Assembly (NCBI GenBank): GCA_048267165.1
Contig: JBLWYD010000009.1
Span: 37,429-101,428 of the forward strand
Length of the DNA: 64,000 nt
Direction: 5' to 3'
Source: PGYR01 sp048267165
GTDB lineage: Bacteria > Bacteroidota > Ignavibacteria > Kapaibacteriales > UBA2268
The notes beneath the pieces are model-generated. The model was given only the letters and a program-made list of their open reading frames with translations. It did not search any database and was not told the origin of the DNA. The translations under genes and the position numbers were made by a program. This document shows positions 26,532 to 36,207 of the stretch, piece after piece (position 1 is the stretch's first letter; the number at the start of each line of letters is the position of its first letter).

Positions 26532-27326
26532 TTATTCTTTAATATAGTCATCTAACATTCCGCCAAATGTATTATATCCATACCATATACCGAATACATT
26601 TTCACCCTTTACATTTCCTTCTATATTAAGACCGCCGTTATTGAAAATACCACCATCTGACTCACCTTCGTAACGAGTTTGGTAATATGAATAAAACTGT
26701 ACATCAAAAAATCGTAATATGAAGATTTCACCAATATTATTATATTCTGTAATTCTATCAGTTAATAGCTTAAAAGTTGTATTTTCTTTATTTAACAAGC
26801 TATAATCGCCATAATAACTGTATTTACTGTTAAAATCAAAGCTTAGCATACCCTTTTCTTTTGATAATAAACTGAATTCATACCTAAAGTCTGTTCTTCC
26901 AAACTCTCTGAAAGGTTTTTTTGTAATTGCAAGTATTTCTGGGTTCTTCGGTATAGTCGATTTAGCAGTTGCGAACTTATCCTTCCATTTAACTTCAAGA
27001 CGATATTCTACTCCTTCTTCTAAAGTCAGTGTATCTTCGCTAACATAAAATGATTCAACTTGATGGATTAGGTTCATCACTTTACCTTTGTAGTAAACTT
27101 TGCAATCAGCATCTTTGATTGTTACTTTTTCAAGAGTAACTTCTTCTAATGGGGGTATCGATTTAGTGATTGAGACTGAAAGATTTCGGCTATTTATTCC
27201 GAATTGCCCTTGTATTATTAGCTTTTCTACATAAGGTAAATCCGAATCAACTGTCTGCTCCAAACCATCGCAAGATGAGAGCAAAGCGGATATTACCAAT
27301 ATTAATAATATAAATGATTTTTTCAT
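26532..27326 (-). CDS. DUF4249-like outer-membrane lipoprotein, TonB-receptor partner
   Basis: A 264-residue lipoprotein with signal peptide MKKSFILLILVISALLSSC (lipobox LSSC). The segments LIIQGQFGINSRNLSVSITKS and LEEGVEYRLEVKWKDKFATAKSTIPK match the N-terminal beta-sandwich of DUF4249 proteins, which in Bacteroidota are usually encoded with a TonB-dependent receptor. The ATG at 27326 follows the receptor stop by one base. The upstream in-frame start would overlap the receptor and disturb the signal peptide. The substrate is unknown. Confidence 0.78.
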   Translation of the reverse strand: MKKSFILLILVISALLSSCDGLEQTVDSDLPYVEKLIIQGQFGINSRNLSVSITKSIPPLEEVTLEKVTIKDADCKVYYKGKVMNLIHQVESFYVSEDTLTLEEGVEYRLEVKWKDKFATAKSTIPKNPEILAITKKPFREFGRTDFRYEFSLLSKEKGMLSFDFNSKYSYYGDYSLLNKENTTFKLLTDRITEYNNIGEIFILRFFDVQFYSYYQTRYEGESDGGIFNNGGLNIEGNVKGENVFGIWYGYNTFGGMLDDYIKE

Positions 27327-27327
27327 A

Positions 27328-29613
27328 TTAGAACTCAAAACTTAATCCTAGTGTAGGAATGATTGGGAATAATGTTATTTGTTTTAGTTTTTTACTACTT
27401 TTGCCAGTGTCATAGTCATAGTCATTGTCTATATACCAAGCGAATGGGTTACGTCTATCATATACATTATATATATTAATAGAAAGTACCCACGGCAATT
27501 TGTATGCTTCGAATTTGTACATAAAGTTCAAATCCATTCTATGGTAAGCGGGTAATCTGACTCCATTTCGATCAGAAAACTGATATTTTTCGTCATTGTA
27601 GTTGAAATCATCACGCCAAATATAAGTCGAGGTAGGCATAGTATAGGCCTGACCAGTACCATATACCCAAGCCATTCCTAGCTCCCAAGTATCATTGAAC
27701 TCGTAGTTCAGAGTTAGTGATATATCGTGTCTTCTATCATATCGAGGGTAGAACTCTTTGCCATTGTTCAAATCTGCAAATTGTCTTTTAGTCCAAGCTA
27801 ATGTATAGCCAATCCAACCCGTGAAATTCCCTATTTGTTTATTCAAGAACAGCTCAATACCATAAGCCTGACCGTCACCCCTAGTGAACTGTTCTTCAAG
27901 TGGAATACCTAAGGTGAACTCGGCATCATCACGATATTCGAGTAAGTTATTCATTTTCTTGTAATAGCCTTCTAGAGAGATTAGATAAGTATCATCGATT
28001 ATATTCATCTCGGCTCCTAGCACCCCTTGGTAAGAGCGGCTAGGCAAAATGTTTTCAGTTGATGGGAACCAAAGGTCAGTTGGCAAACTTATATTATTCC
28101 TTACTACTAAGTGAATATATTGATTAGCGACGGCGAATGCCCCTTTTAGCCGTATTCCTTCGTCTGTGAGATAAGTTGCAGAAATCCTTGGTTCTATGTC
28201 CAAATAGTTCCCCTGCTGGAAGTAATAGCCACGTAAGCCATAGTTCACATCAATTCTATCATTAACTTTCCATTCGTCTTGAGCATATAGTGCTATATCA
28301 AATGTATTGATATTGCCCTCACCCAGAAAATCAAGACGTTCTTCTATTTCGGGTTCATTGAAGTTTGCTTTTGCGTTGAAATTGTGCCAAGTTATATCTG
28401 CACCTGTTTTAATTATATGATCATCATAAGCTAAGTACTGTGCGTCTCCTTTGAGTACTATATCCCTTATGCGAGAGCCAGTATTGAAGACAACATCGTT
28501 TTCACCAATATTAGATTCAAAAATATAGTCTGTATAGACCAAAGAGAAGTTAGTGAAAAGCTCAGGACTTACTATATGCATCCATCGCATATTGGCTGTG
28601 CTATTACCCCAATTCACACTAATATCGTCGTTATTATTTTCATTAACCCCGAAAACATCACGAGCTAAATAACCGCTAACGTATAGCACATCATTTTCTG
28701 AGAGTTTATAGTTTGCTTTAGCATTGAAATCATAGAAATAGTAAGTAGGTGCATCATTAGTAATCAAGCCAAGTAGTAAATCAAAATAAAAGCGTCGCCC
28801 CGAAATCATAAACGAAGAGTTCTCATTAATTGGGCCTTCCACAGTTAGCTTCGAGCTGATGAGCGAGACACCTGCCTTACCTCCAATTTTATCTTTTCTA
28901 CCCTCTTTCATAGTCAAATCAAGCACGCTTGATAACCTACCACCATATTCGGCAGGGAATGCTCCCTTTATCATTCGTATATCTTTGATAGCGTCATTGT
29001 TGAATGAGCTGATGAATCCAGCTAGATGCGATGGATTATAGACAGTAACACCGTCAAGTAATATCAAGTTCTGATCGGGTGAACCACCACGCACATATAA
29101 GCCACTCGATAGCTCGGAGCCAGCAGCTATACCTGGTAGTAGCTGCAATGTTCGGAAGATGTCAACTTCGCCACCGAATGCAGGCATTTTGGATACGAAA
29201 GAAGGGCTAATAGAAATGGAGCTGATAGAACTTGTTGGGCTCGATTCTCTATCTGCTGTTACCGTTACTTCCTGAGTCATCACAGAGATTGATTCTAGTT
29301 GCACATTCCGCCTAACATCGTCATTAGTGACAATTATTTTCGATAGCATTAACTTGTAACCAACGGAGGAAACGGCTAGATAATATGTACCATTTGTGAT
29401 GTTTGGCAAAGAGTAGAAACCGAACTTGTTACTGTATGCCCCTTTCACAAAATTGTCTTTGTTGATTATGGAGTCAGTGTATAGTGCAACTGTAGCAGAG
29501 ATAACTGCTTCTTTACTTGTGTCGTCATTCACTATTCCTGATATGGAGTATTTCTCTTCAGAAAGCAAGGAGAACGGTAGTAGTAAAAATAAAAGTAGTA
29601 GTTTATATTTCAT
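27328..29613 (-). CDS. TonB-dependent outer-membrane receptor
   Basis: A 761-residue protein. Signal peptide (MKYKLLLLFLLLPFSLLS), an N-terminal carboxypeptidase-regulatory-like domain (ISGIVNDDTSKEAVISATV), a plug domain (FRTLQLLPGIAAGSELSSGLYVRGGSPDQNLILLDGV, KGAFPAEYGGRLSSVLDL), and a beta-barrel rich in aromatic strand ends to the C-terminus (FEF). It imports an unknown ligand across the outer membrane using TonB energy, which is not encoded here. It is co-transcribed with the DUF4249-like lipoprotein, which probably covers the extracellular side. Confidence 0.93.
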   Translation of the reverse strand: MKYKLLLLFLLLPFSLLSEEKYSISGIVNDDTSKEAVISATVALYTDSIINKDNFVKGAYSNKFGFYSLPNITNGTYYLAVSSVGYKLMLSKIIVTNDDVRRNVQLESISVMTQEVTVTADRESSPTSSISSISISPSFVSKMPAFGGEVDIFRTLQLLPGIAAGSELSSGLYVRGGSPDQNLILLDGVTVYNPSHLAGFISSFNNDAIKDIRMIKGAFPAEYGGRLSSVLDLTMKEGRKDKIGGKAGVSLISSKLTVEGPINENSSFMISGRRFYFDLLLGLITNDAPTYYFYDFNAKANYKLSENDVLYVSGYLARDVFGVNENNNDDISVNWGNSTANMRWMHIVSPELFTNFSLVYTDYIFESNIGENDVVFNTGSRIRDIVLKGDAQYLAYDDHIIKTGADITWHNFNAKANFNEPEIEERLDFLGEGNINTFDIALYAQDEWKVNDRIDVNYGLRGYYFQQGNYLDIEPRISATYLTDEGIRLKGAFAVANQYIHLVVRNNISLPTDLWFPSTENILPSRSYQGVLGAEMNIIDDTYLISLEGYYKKMNNLLEYRDDAEFTLGIPLEEQFTRGDGQAYGIELFLNKQIGNFTGWIGYTLAWTKRQFADLNNGKEFYPRYDRRHDISLTLNYEFNDTWELGMAWVYGTGQAYTMPTSTYIWRDDFNYNDEKYQFSDRNGVRLPAYHRMDLNFMYKFEAYKLPWVLSINIYNVYDRRNPFAWYIDNDYDYDTGKSSKKLKQITLFPIIPTLGLSFEF

Positions 29614-29739
29614 ATGCGAGTCAGATTATTTTGTTGAAACTAACTAAAATTACGAAGATTTACATGAGAAGTTATGGGGTTATTTTACTTTTTTTTATTA
29701 TCTATGGGACTAAAGTCCGAAAGGTGGGGATACTATGAC

Positions 29740-29759
29740 CCGTCGGTTAAAACCGACGG
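29740..29759. repeat. Palindromic repeat (CCGTCGGTT...AACCGACGG)
   Basis: A 9-bp stem with a 2-base loop, GC-rich against an AT-rich background, next to a second small palindrome GGACTAAAGTCC at 29707-29718. It lies between a T9SS gene and the TonB receptor, both minus strand. There is no T tract, so it is listed as a repeat and not as a terminator. Confidence 0.55.
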
Positions 29760-29788
29760 CAATACTTTTATTCCCCAAAAATTAGATT

Positions 29789-31294
29789 CTAATTATTATT
29801 TAGCAATTTATAGATTTGGTTGCTATTCCCTTTCATTTCAATTGAGATGAACAATAGCTTTTCGTTCGTCTTATTGATGTTGATTTCGTTTAAACCTTTG
29901 TTCAAGTTAAGATTTATTGACTGCAATTCCTTGCCTTCTAAATTGAATATTCTTAGTGAGACATTACTCTGAAATTCTTCGCTAGTTATAGATAGTTTAG
30001 AATCGTTCAGACTAACTTTCATACCTGTTGAATTGTATGAATCTTCAACTGAGGTTAATGCCTCTTTTGATTTATATAAAATAGGTTTTTTGGTGTCTGA
30101 CCTATAATCCGAATCGATTTGCTCACCTTTGATTACCCAAAACACTTTATCACTTGGATTGATTTTGAAATTTTTAATTAAGTTATTTTTATCTGTATTC
30201 TTATATATTAACTCCCACGATTCACCGAAATCGAATGTCTGGAAGTAGTACTGATGGACAAAATCATATACATAAGGAGCTAGTCGGTTATCATATTTGT
30301 AATGAGTCAACTCCATTATTTGATGATTAGGGCTGCGTAGGTTTGTTGTTCTACCACTAACCAACAATCGCTCATAGTAATCAATTGGTTCCTCTTTATC
30401 ATCGAATTGCGTTAAGGAATCTGCATCCCAACCAATTGTTTTTTCTACAAACGGAAAAGACTGATATTCACCAGTTAGATAATCAAAAATTCTAAAGCTT
30501 TCTGAATCTACTTCACGTACTAAAAGTTCATTCTTTCCAGTACATTCAAGACATAAACCATTATTTTTTCTATTCTGTAATAATTCTACTTTTTCAGAGT
30601 TGGTATTGTAAGAAAAGTGAGCCGCACCATAAGATCTATAAACATCACCCCAATCGAAAAAGAAGAACATACAATCTTTAAATCCATTACTAAATCCGTA
30701 GCTTATTGTCAATGGGCCTGCACCACCTCCTTTCCCTTGAGCTTCCATTTCAGGGACAGGGTTAACTGTACTCCAACTTTTCCCTCTGTCTATAGAAGTG
30801 CTGAAACTTTGAAAATGCATATGATGATGAAACTCAAAGTAATTATAAAAATGTCCTAGGAAGTTCTCATCCAGAGGATTCAAAACAATCTCTACATCTC
30901 TTAGTGATTTATTCATAGGTTCTACTTTTTCAATTATATTTCCATCCAAATTGTAGTAATCGAGGGTTGTATCTTTTCTATTTACATATAAATAATATGA
31001 ACCTAACTCACTAAATAGCTTTTCTTGAAATTTATCACCAATTGTAGATTGCATCTTCTCAGTTATATCAAGCCAGCTATTCCCTCGATCGGTTGATAAT
31101 AGTAAGTCGTAATTATTATTCTGAGTTGATAGATTGGTATTCACTAAAATAGTATCCCCGTTCAGATATACTTTTGAGTTATCTGATGTACCACCATTAG
31201 GGTAAATCTGTAATACCTCTTCCAGCTCAACGAGTGAGAAAAGTGAAGTTACGCCGAATAGGAATGCCGTTATTATATAGATTGAATATTTCAT
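29789..31294 (-). CDS. Secreted BNR-type propeller protein with probable T9SS tail
   Basis: A 501-residue protein. The signal peptide (MKYSIYIITAFLFGVTSLFS) is followed by sialidase/photosystem-assembly-like BNR repeats (LLSTDRGNSWLDI, STSIDRGKSWSTV, YFQTFDFGESWELI), which form a beta-propeller often found in surface proteins. The last 75 residues (KLSITSEEFQSNVSLRIFNLEGKEL, LLFISIEMKG) have the beta pattern of a T9SS sorting domain but lack the usual P-N-P entry motif. No catalytic sialidase residues are evident. The function is unknown. Confidence 0.8.
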   Translation of the reverse strand: MKYSIYIITAFLFGVTSLFSLVELEEVLQIYPNGGTSDNSKVYLNGDTILVNTNLSTQNNNYDLLLSTDRGNSWLDITEKMQSTIGDKFQEKLFSELGSYYLYVNRKDTTLDYYNLDGNIIEKVEPMNKSLRDVEIVLNPLDENFLGHFYNYFEFHHHMHFQSFSTSIDRGKSWSTVNPVPEMEAQGKGGGAGPLTISYGFSNGFKDCMFFFFDWGDVYRSYGAAHFSYNTNSEKVELLQNRKNNGLCLECTGKNELLVREVDSESFRIFDYLTGEYQSFPFVEKTIGWDADSLTQFDDKEEPIDYYERLLVSGRTTNLRSPNHQIMELTHYKYDNRLAPYVYDFVHQYYFQTFDFGESWELIYKNTDKNNLIKNFKINPSDKVFWVIKGEQIDSDYRSDTKKPILYKSKEALTSVEDSYNSTGMKVSLNDSKLSITSEEFQSNVSLRIFNLEGKELQSINLNLNKGLNEININKTNEKLLFISIEMKGNSNQIYKLLNNN

Positions 31295-31411
31295 TAAGTC
31301 CTAAATTTGAGGTATTTAACTAATTTACGGAATTAATTTGTATTAGTTATAAATATCTTGATTTTTTATTCCAATATTCTATCTCACTTTATTTTTCATT
31401 AGTTTGGATAC

Positions 31412-32014
31412 TTGGAAAAGAAAGAATCAATAATAAAATACTACAAAAATCAGTCGGGTTTTTACGATATAACTCGGCCTACTTTTCTGTTTGGTCGCAG
31501 CGAAATAGTGCGATGGATTAGTGATAAAAACGCTAGTGGTACACTCCTAGAAATTGGTTGTGGCACAGGGCATATACTCAAATCGCTCACCCTAAGTACA
31601 GATAGCAAGCTAACCGGAATTGATCTATCACCTGAAATGCTCGCAATAGCAAATCGAAAATTACCACCTGAAATAAATTTACAACTTACAGATTTAGAAG
31701 ATTTTAATCCAGATGAGAAATATGACGCTGTAATACTCAGCTATGTATTTACCCTCGATTTTGCTAAAAATGAAGAGCACATAAAGAAAGTGAAGCAGCT
31801 ACTAAAACCTGATGGCAGAATATTCGTCGTTGATTTCCATAACTATGGCTCTGCACTGTACAAGCGATATATGAATTGGCACGGAATAGAGATGGGCGAA
31901 GAGCTTCTTAATTTATTAGAAAGTGAGTTCACAACGAAGAGAAAATCTATCAGAAAAGCTTATGGCGGAGTTTGGGAATATTTCATTTACGAGGGCGTGA
32001 ATGTCGGAGATTAA
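31412..32014 (+). CDS. Class I SAM-dependent methyltransferase
   Basis: A 200-residue methyltransferase with the SAM-binding loop LLEIGCGTGH (motif I), acidic residue in LTGIDLSPEML, LQLTDLEDF, and motif post-I/II KYDAVILSYVF and LLKPDGRIFVVD. It belongs to the UbiE/PmtA-like group; the substrate is not evident. The frame is closed by a stop at 31400-31402, so the start must be downstream. The TTG at 31412 is the best candidate because no ATG lies near the family start. Its 3' end overlaps the next gene by 14 bases, suggesting coupled translation with a second methyltransferase and an acyltransferase. Confidence 0.85.
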   Translation: MEKKESIIKYYKNQSGFYDITRPTFLFGRSEIVRWISDKNASGTLLEIGCGTGHILKSLTLSTDSKLTGIDLSPEMLAIANRKLPPEINLQLTDLEDFNPDEKYDAVILSYVFTLDFAKNEEHIKKVKQLLKPDGRIFVVDFHNYGSALYKRYMNWHGIEMGEELLNLLESEFTTKRKSIRKAYGGVWEYFIYEGVNVGD

Positions 32015-32816
32015 TAGCAAAATACAATCACTCAATAGTGTAGAGAAAACTATGCTTATCCCCCTATGGGCAAGAGCTGAGGAGTCGTTGAATGGTGGGC
32101 TGATTAACGACCAACTTTCTATTAATATAATCAATGAGATTGACACCTCGCTTTATGGCTTCAACCAGATGAGCCGATTTGTAAATAATTATCTGCTCAC
32201 AGCCATTGCGAACAGGACTATACTCATAGATAATTATCTAGAAAAAGCCACAAACAAGGACACAGTCGTTTATAATTTCGGCTGTGGGTTGGACACTCGC
32301 TTTGCCAGATTCGCTGGAAAGGTGAAGCAATGGAATGATATAGATATGCCCGAAGTGATTGATATTAGGCAGTCATTCGCCACCGAGACTAATGATTACA
32401 GAATGCACTCACTAAGCATATTATCTGAGAACCCATTAGCTGGTTTGGAAATCGAGAAGGACTGTGTGGTTATTTGCGAAGGGCTGCTAATGTATTTCAC
32501 AGAGGCAGAAGTCAAGGGATTTTTGAAGAATGTGATAGACGCAACCCACTCGGGTAATATGATATTGGAAACGCTGGGCAGTTGGACTAGAATAAAGGTA
32601 AATCCGGTGATAAAGGGTATCGGTGAGAGTAGTCGCTACACTTGGTCTTTGAATAATACGCAAGATTGCCGTAAATTGGATAATCGGATGGAAATGATTG
32701 ACTCTAAAACTATTTTCGATTTGAACAAAGACCGTTGGGGAGCTATGGGAATACTGATGCGTTCACTATTTCTGAACAAGCGAATTAGTAGTAAAATTAC
32801 TTTATACAGGTATTGA
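32001..32816 (+). CDS. Leucine-carboxyl-methyltransferase-family (TcmP-like) O-methyltransferase
   Basis: A 271-residue protein with LCM-superfamily motifs: ARAEESL in the N-terminal helices, the SAM loop VVYNFGCGLDTRFARF, a D-x-P aspartate in NDIDMPEVIDIRQ, and VICEGLLMYFTEAEV. Bacterial members methylate carboxyl groups of small metabolites or lipids; the substrate here is unknown. It overlaps the preceding methyltransferase by 14 bases, and its TGA shares a base with the ATG of the acyltransferase, so the three genes form a tight unit. Confidence 0.85.
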   Translation: MSEINSKIQSLNSVEKTMLIPLWARAEESLNGGLINDQLSINIINEIDTSLYGFNQMSRFVNNYLLTAIANRTILIDNYLEKATNKDTVVYNFGCGLDTRFARFAGKVKQWNDIDMPEVIDIRQSFATETNDYRMHSLSILSENPLAGLEIEKDCVVICEGLLMYFTEAEVKGFLKNVIDATHSGNMILETLGSWTRIKVNPVIKGIGESSRYTWSLNNTQDCRKLDNRMEMIDSKTIFDLNKDRWGAMGILMRSLFLNKRISSKITLYRY

Positions 32817-33514
32817 TGCCAATAATCAGATTAATATTAGTAGCACTAACGACCGTGTATTTCACAATCAAAGAATTGTGGATGCTGACGTTTAGCTCAC
32901 GTATAGACACACGTATGTACGTGGGATGGAGCCGTGCTTTGAACAAAATCATTGGCATAGATATAGAAATAAAAGGAATGGAAAACATTCGTCCCGACGG
33001 AAGCTATATATTTGTATGTAATCACAGCAGCTTACTCGATATACCTGTATTACTAGGGTCATTACCAGGTGATGTGAGGATAATATACAAAAGAGAATTA
33101 GAGAAAATTCCTATCTTCGGCTATGGGCTAAAACGCTCAAATCTAATAAGTATAGACCGCTCAGACCCACGCAAGGCAATGAAAAGTCTAGACGAAGCTA
33201 TAGAAAAAATACAAGCGGGAGCATCGGTTATCATCTTCCCAGAAGGGACACGAGATGCAGGGAAAGAGGTCAGTGATTTCAAGCGTGGTGGCTTCCTAAT
33301 TGCCGAAAAAGCACAAATGCCAATCATCCCGATAGCGGTTTGTGGAACTTATGATTTACTACCCTCAGGAAAACTAATGCTAAAACCCGGAAAAGTAAAA
33401 ATTTCTATAATACCCGAAATAGACGTTAAGGCAATGGATAGGAATGAGTTGAAGGGTTTGAAGGAAAATGTACGAGAAAAAATAGTCAAAGAATTATCAG
33501 AAATATGCAAATAA
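32816..33514 (+). CDS. PlsC-like 1-acylglycerol-3-phosphate acyltransferase
   Basis: A 232-residue lysophospholipid acyltransferase of the PlsC family: the catalytic H-x4-D box in VCNHSSLLDIP, the acceptor motif FPEGTRDAG, and P-x-x-P-I-A-V (MPIIPIAVCG). An N-terminal hydrophobic segment (IIRLILVALTTVYFTI) probably anchors it to the inner membrane. It acylates lysophosphatidate or a related lysolipid. The ATG at 32816 overlaps the TGA of the methyltransferase. The linkage to two methyltransferases suggests a lipid-modifying pathway, but that is inference. Confidence 0.9.
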   Translation: MPIIRLILVALTTVYFTIKELWMLTFSSRIDTRMYVGWSRALNKIIGIDIEIKGMENIRPDGSYIFVCNHSSLLDIPVLLGSLPGDVRIIYKRELEKIPIFGYGLKRSNLISIDRSDPRKAMKSLDEAIEKIQAGASVIIFPEGTRDAGKEVSDFKRGGFLIAEKAQMPIIPIAVCGTYDLLPSGKLMLKPGKVKISIIPEIDVKAMDRNELKGLKENVREKIVKELSEICK

Positions 33515-33567
33515 ATTTTGTTTTTTAGCAAATATGCAATATTTTTGTAGTCTTGTAAAAGATAACT

Positions 33568-33640
33568 GGTCGAATAGCTCAGTTGGTAGAGCAAAGGACT
33601 GAAAATCCTTGTGTCGGGGGTTCAAATCCCTCTTCGACCA
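33568..33640 (+). tRNA. tRNA-Phe (GAA)
   Basis: A complete 73-base cloverleaf: acceptor stem GGTCGAA/TTCGACC, D-arm AGCTCAGTTGGTAGAGC, anticodon arm with loop CTGAAAA (anticodon GAA), T-arm GGGGGTTCAAATCCC, discriminator A. The CCA end is not encoded. It stands alone and is followed by a terminator. Confidence 0.98.
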
Positions 33641-33647
33641 CACTTTA

Positions 33648-33684
33648 AAAAGCCCTTGTAACATGCGTTGCAAGGGCTTTTCTC
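33648..33684 (+). terminator. Terminator after tRNA-Phe
   Basis: An 11-bp stem (AAAAGCCCTTG, 33648-33658, with 33671-33681) and a 12-base loop, ending in TTTT. It lies 7 bases after the tRNA. Confidence 0.88.
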
Positions 33685-33819
33685 GTTTTATACAACTTAC
33701 CCCAATCCTACTGAATTAGCTCTAATAAGTTCTATTTTTTGTGAATTTTAGTCCGCATACAGTCCACAAACAAAGAAAACAAAGTAAATTGAGCCAACAC
33801 GGATAACATATTCTTTACA

Positions 33820-36177
33820 TCAATACTTAACCAGCTTTTGAATCTTATCGCCTATTCTAACAAAATAGACACCGCTATGTAAAAATGAAATATCAATTCT
33901 GGTTTCGCCTGTTACTTGTTTCATTACCCTACCAGTCATAGATGATATTGTCACCGGTTGATTAGTTGCTTCTATATTAATGTAATCAGAAGATGGGTTA
34001 GGAAAGAATAGATTACTAGAGAGTTCTTTTCCGCCATTTTCTACTGAAGTTAGAGGACTATGAACTTTGTACAATCCTACATCGGTTGAGACATAAAGAG
34101 TATCTTTGAAATAAGAAACATGGTTGATTGGCACTCCCAACTCTTCTTTTCCCGAGACAATTTCTATTGGAATTAATTCTCTGATATTCTTTACTCTATA
34201 AAGACCACCAGTTTCAGTTGTTAAGTAAACGTTACCATCTGAGCAAGCACCGAAGTATTTGATTGTACCTAATCCATGTTCACTTAAATTCAAGTTATCT
34301 AAGTTAGGGCTATCTAAATTATAAATAGCATTATCGCTAGATCCGAATAGAACCTCTTCATTTTTGGAGTATGCTAAATTACTCATATATAATGATGGAT
34401 ATCGTCCGTCTCTAAAGGGTAAATAATCGACATATTCACAATTCAAATTTTCATCTATTTTAAATAAACTCCTCTTTGTTAAAGCCCAAATATTTCCATG
34501 ATTATCAATCTCTATTTGCATAGGTACCGAATCAACATAAGAAAAAATAAACCCTCCTTCTTTTGTAAAACTTGGTAAGCAGCTATTGTCTTTATTGTAT
34601 TGGAACAGTTCTTTGTTTTCCTTATCCAATACTGATATGAATGAATCAAATACATAATCAGAAGTTTCATAAAATCCATATATAAATATCTTATCTTCAA
34701 ATATCTTAAAGTCTCTGAAATCAACCCTTACATTAGAATCATTTCTTATATTATTATATTCTTTCGCCACCGTGTCACTTAAAGCATATATTTTATTATA
34801 TACTTTAACTACTAAATCACCATTACTAAATCGGTCATAAGTCTCTTCGTAAAAACTATTATTTATACCAAAATCGCGAGTTCTAATCCACTCGCCTTTT
34901 TGAAATATTAAATCATCATATTCTCTATTAACAGTTTCACCACCAATAATTAGTTTTGTATTATTATCTTTTAAGTAAGCGTCGAACGCTGGTATAGGCA
35001 ATTGGGATTTACCGTTTAGTCCGTAGTTAAATTTTTCTTTACTTGATATGTTGATTATTTTATCTGTATCATTTTCAGAATATGCTAGTGAATAGAAGTC
35101 ATCTTTTACTTTCACTATTGTTCTGGAACTCAATATGTCTTCGGGAAAATCAGTTTTTTTAATCGTATATAAACTATCACCGTTTATTACATAATGCTCT
35201 TTAGACCCGGTAACTAATATATTATCGCCTAATAAGTAATAATTATAAATTTCATTAAATCGCTCTTTTATTTCATCTTCGAATTTAATTGTAAATGTAT
35301 TAGTTTTATAACTATAGACTGCCATTAATCCAACTATCCCATCTGAATATTTATTCTTAAGACTAACCCACACATCTCCATTTAAGTCTACAATTCCATC
35401 CCAATATTTAAGTTCATATCCAGCTGGAATCAAATCTAAATGTTCATTTCTTCGCCATTTTGCACTTTCTAAGTCGTATATATAGCATTTGCTTGCCCCA
35501 ATTGCTACCCATACTTCATTATTAGAGACTGCTTGAAATGAGATAGTATTCATATCATCAAAGCCTCTCTCTTGCTCTGTAAATGTGATAAGATCATTTG
35601 TTTCTAAATTATACGAAGCAAATCTGAAGGTTTTATACTGTAAATTTGAATAATAGTCTTCCCAACGACCAGTAATCGAATACATAGAAATCCATATATG
35701 ATTATTGTGAACGTCTATTCGTGCTATCTCATAACTAGAATTTATATATTTGGTAATATCATATTTCTGTGTATATACGCCATCATATCTATAAATTGAT
35801 CTAGCGTCAAAAGTCCAAATATCATCTTCAATGAAGTGGAGTTTTCTTGCTCCATTACTACCCAATTCAATCTTTATAAAATTTCCATCTGAGTATGTAA
35901 ACATACCTCCAGGCCCCGTTATATAAACAGTTCCTTTATTAATAACAATCTCACCTATATAATTTGTCCCTAGGTTTGAATTTGTGGAGTTATAATAAGT
36001 AGCTTCTCCAGATTCTATATTTTGAACTACAAATCCATTATGAAGTCCGATATAGAAATTCTCTTCATCTGCAGCGAAGGCAGAATAGTGGTTATAGTTT
36101 GTTTCAAATGTTTCGGACTTAACAGTACCGTAAGTGAAGATTAGCAGTGCGGTTAATAAGTAGATAAATCTTTTCAT
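33820..36177 (-). CDS. Secreted beta-propeller protein with T9SS sorting domain
   Basis: A 785-residue protein. The signal peptide (MKRFIYLLTALLIFTYGTVKS) is followed by repeated propeller blades resembling two-component-system regulator propellers (NNHIWISMYSITG, NNEVWVAIGASKC, NGDVWVSLKNK, HGNIWALTKRSLFKI). The last 75 residues form a type A T9SS domain (LFFPNPSSDYINIEA, SGVYFVRIGDKIQKLVKY). It is predicted to be exported to the surface. There is no histidine-kinase part, so it is a stand-alone propeller. The start at 36177 has GAGGACAAT upstream; the open frame extends ten codons further but without a better start. Confidence 0.87.
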   Translation of the reverse strand: MKRFIYLLTALLIFTYGTVKSETFETNYNHYSAFAADEENFYIGLHNGFVVQNIESGEATYYNSTNSNLGTNYIGEIVINKGTVYITGPGGMFTYSDGNFIKIELGSNGARKLHFIEDDIWTFDARSIYRYDGVYTQKYDITKYINSSYEIARIDVHNNHIWISMYSITGRWEDYYSNLQYKTFRFASYNLETNDLITFTEQERGFDDMNTISFQAVSNNEVWVAIGASKCYIYDLESAKWRRNEHLDLIPAGYELKYWDGIVDLNGDVWVSLKNKYSDGIVGLMAVYSYKTNTFTIKFEDEIKERFNEIYNYYLLGDNILVTGSKEHYVINGDSLYTIKKTDFPEDILSSRTIVKVKDDFYSLAYSENDTDKIINISSKEKFNYGLNGKSQLPIPAFDAYLKDNNTKLIIGGETVNREYDDLIFQKGEWIRTRDFGINNSFYEETYDRFSNGDLVVKVYNKIYALSDTVAKEYNNIRNDSNVRVDFRDFKIFEDKIFIYGFYETSDYVFDSFISVLDKENKELFQYNKDNSCLPSFTKEGGFIFSYVDSVPMQIEIDNHGNIWALTKRSLFKIDENLNCEYVDYLPFRDGRYPSLYMSNLAYSKNEEVLFGSSDNAIYNLDSPNLDNLNLSEHGLGTIKYFGACSDGNVYLTTETGGLYRVKNIRELIPIEIVSGKEELGVPINHVSYFKDTLYVSTDVGLYKVHSPLTSVENGGKELSSNLFFPNPSSDYINIEATNQPVTISSMTGRVMKQVTGETRIDISFLHSGVYFVRIGDKIQKLVKY

Positions 36178-36207
36178 ATTGTCCTCATTGATTATTGATA
36201 CAACCAA

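Noticed and set aside
29740..29759. Palindrome considered as terminator of the T9SS gene at 29789
   Set aside because: No T tract on either strand and similar palindromes recur in other gaps, so it is treated as a repeat.
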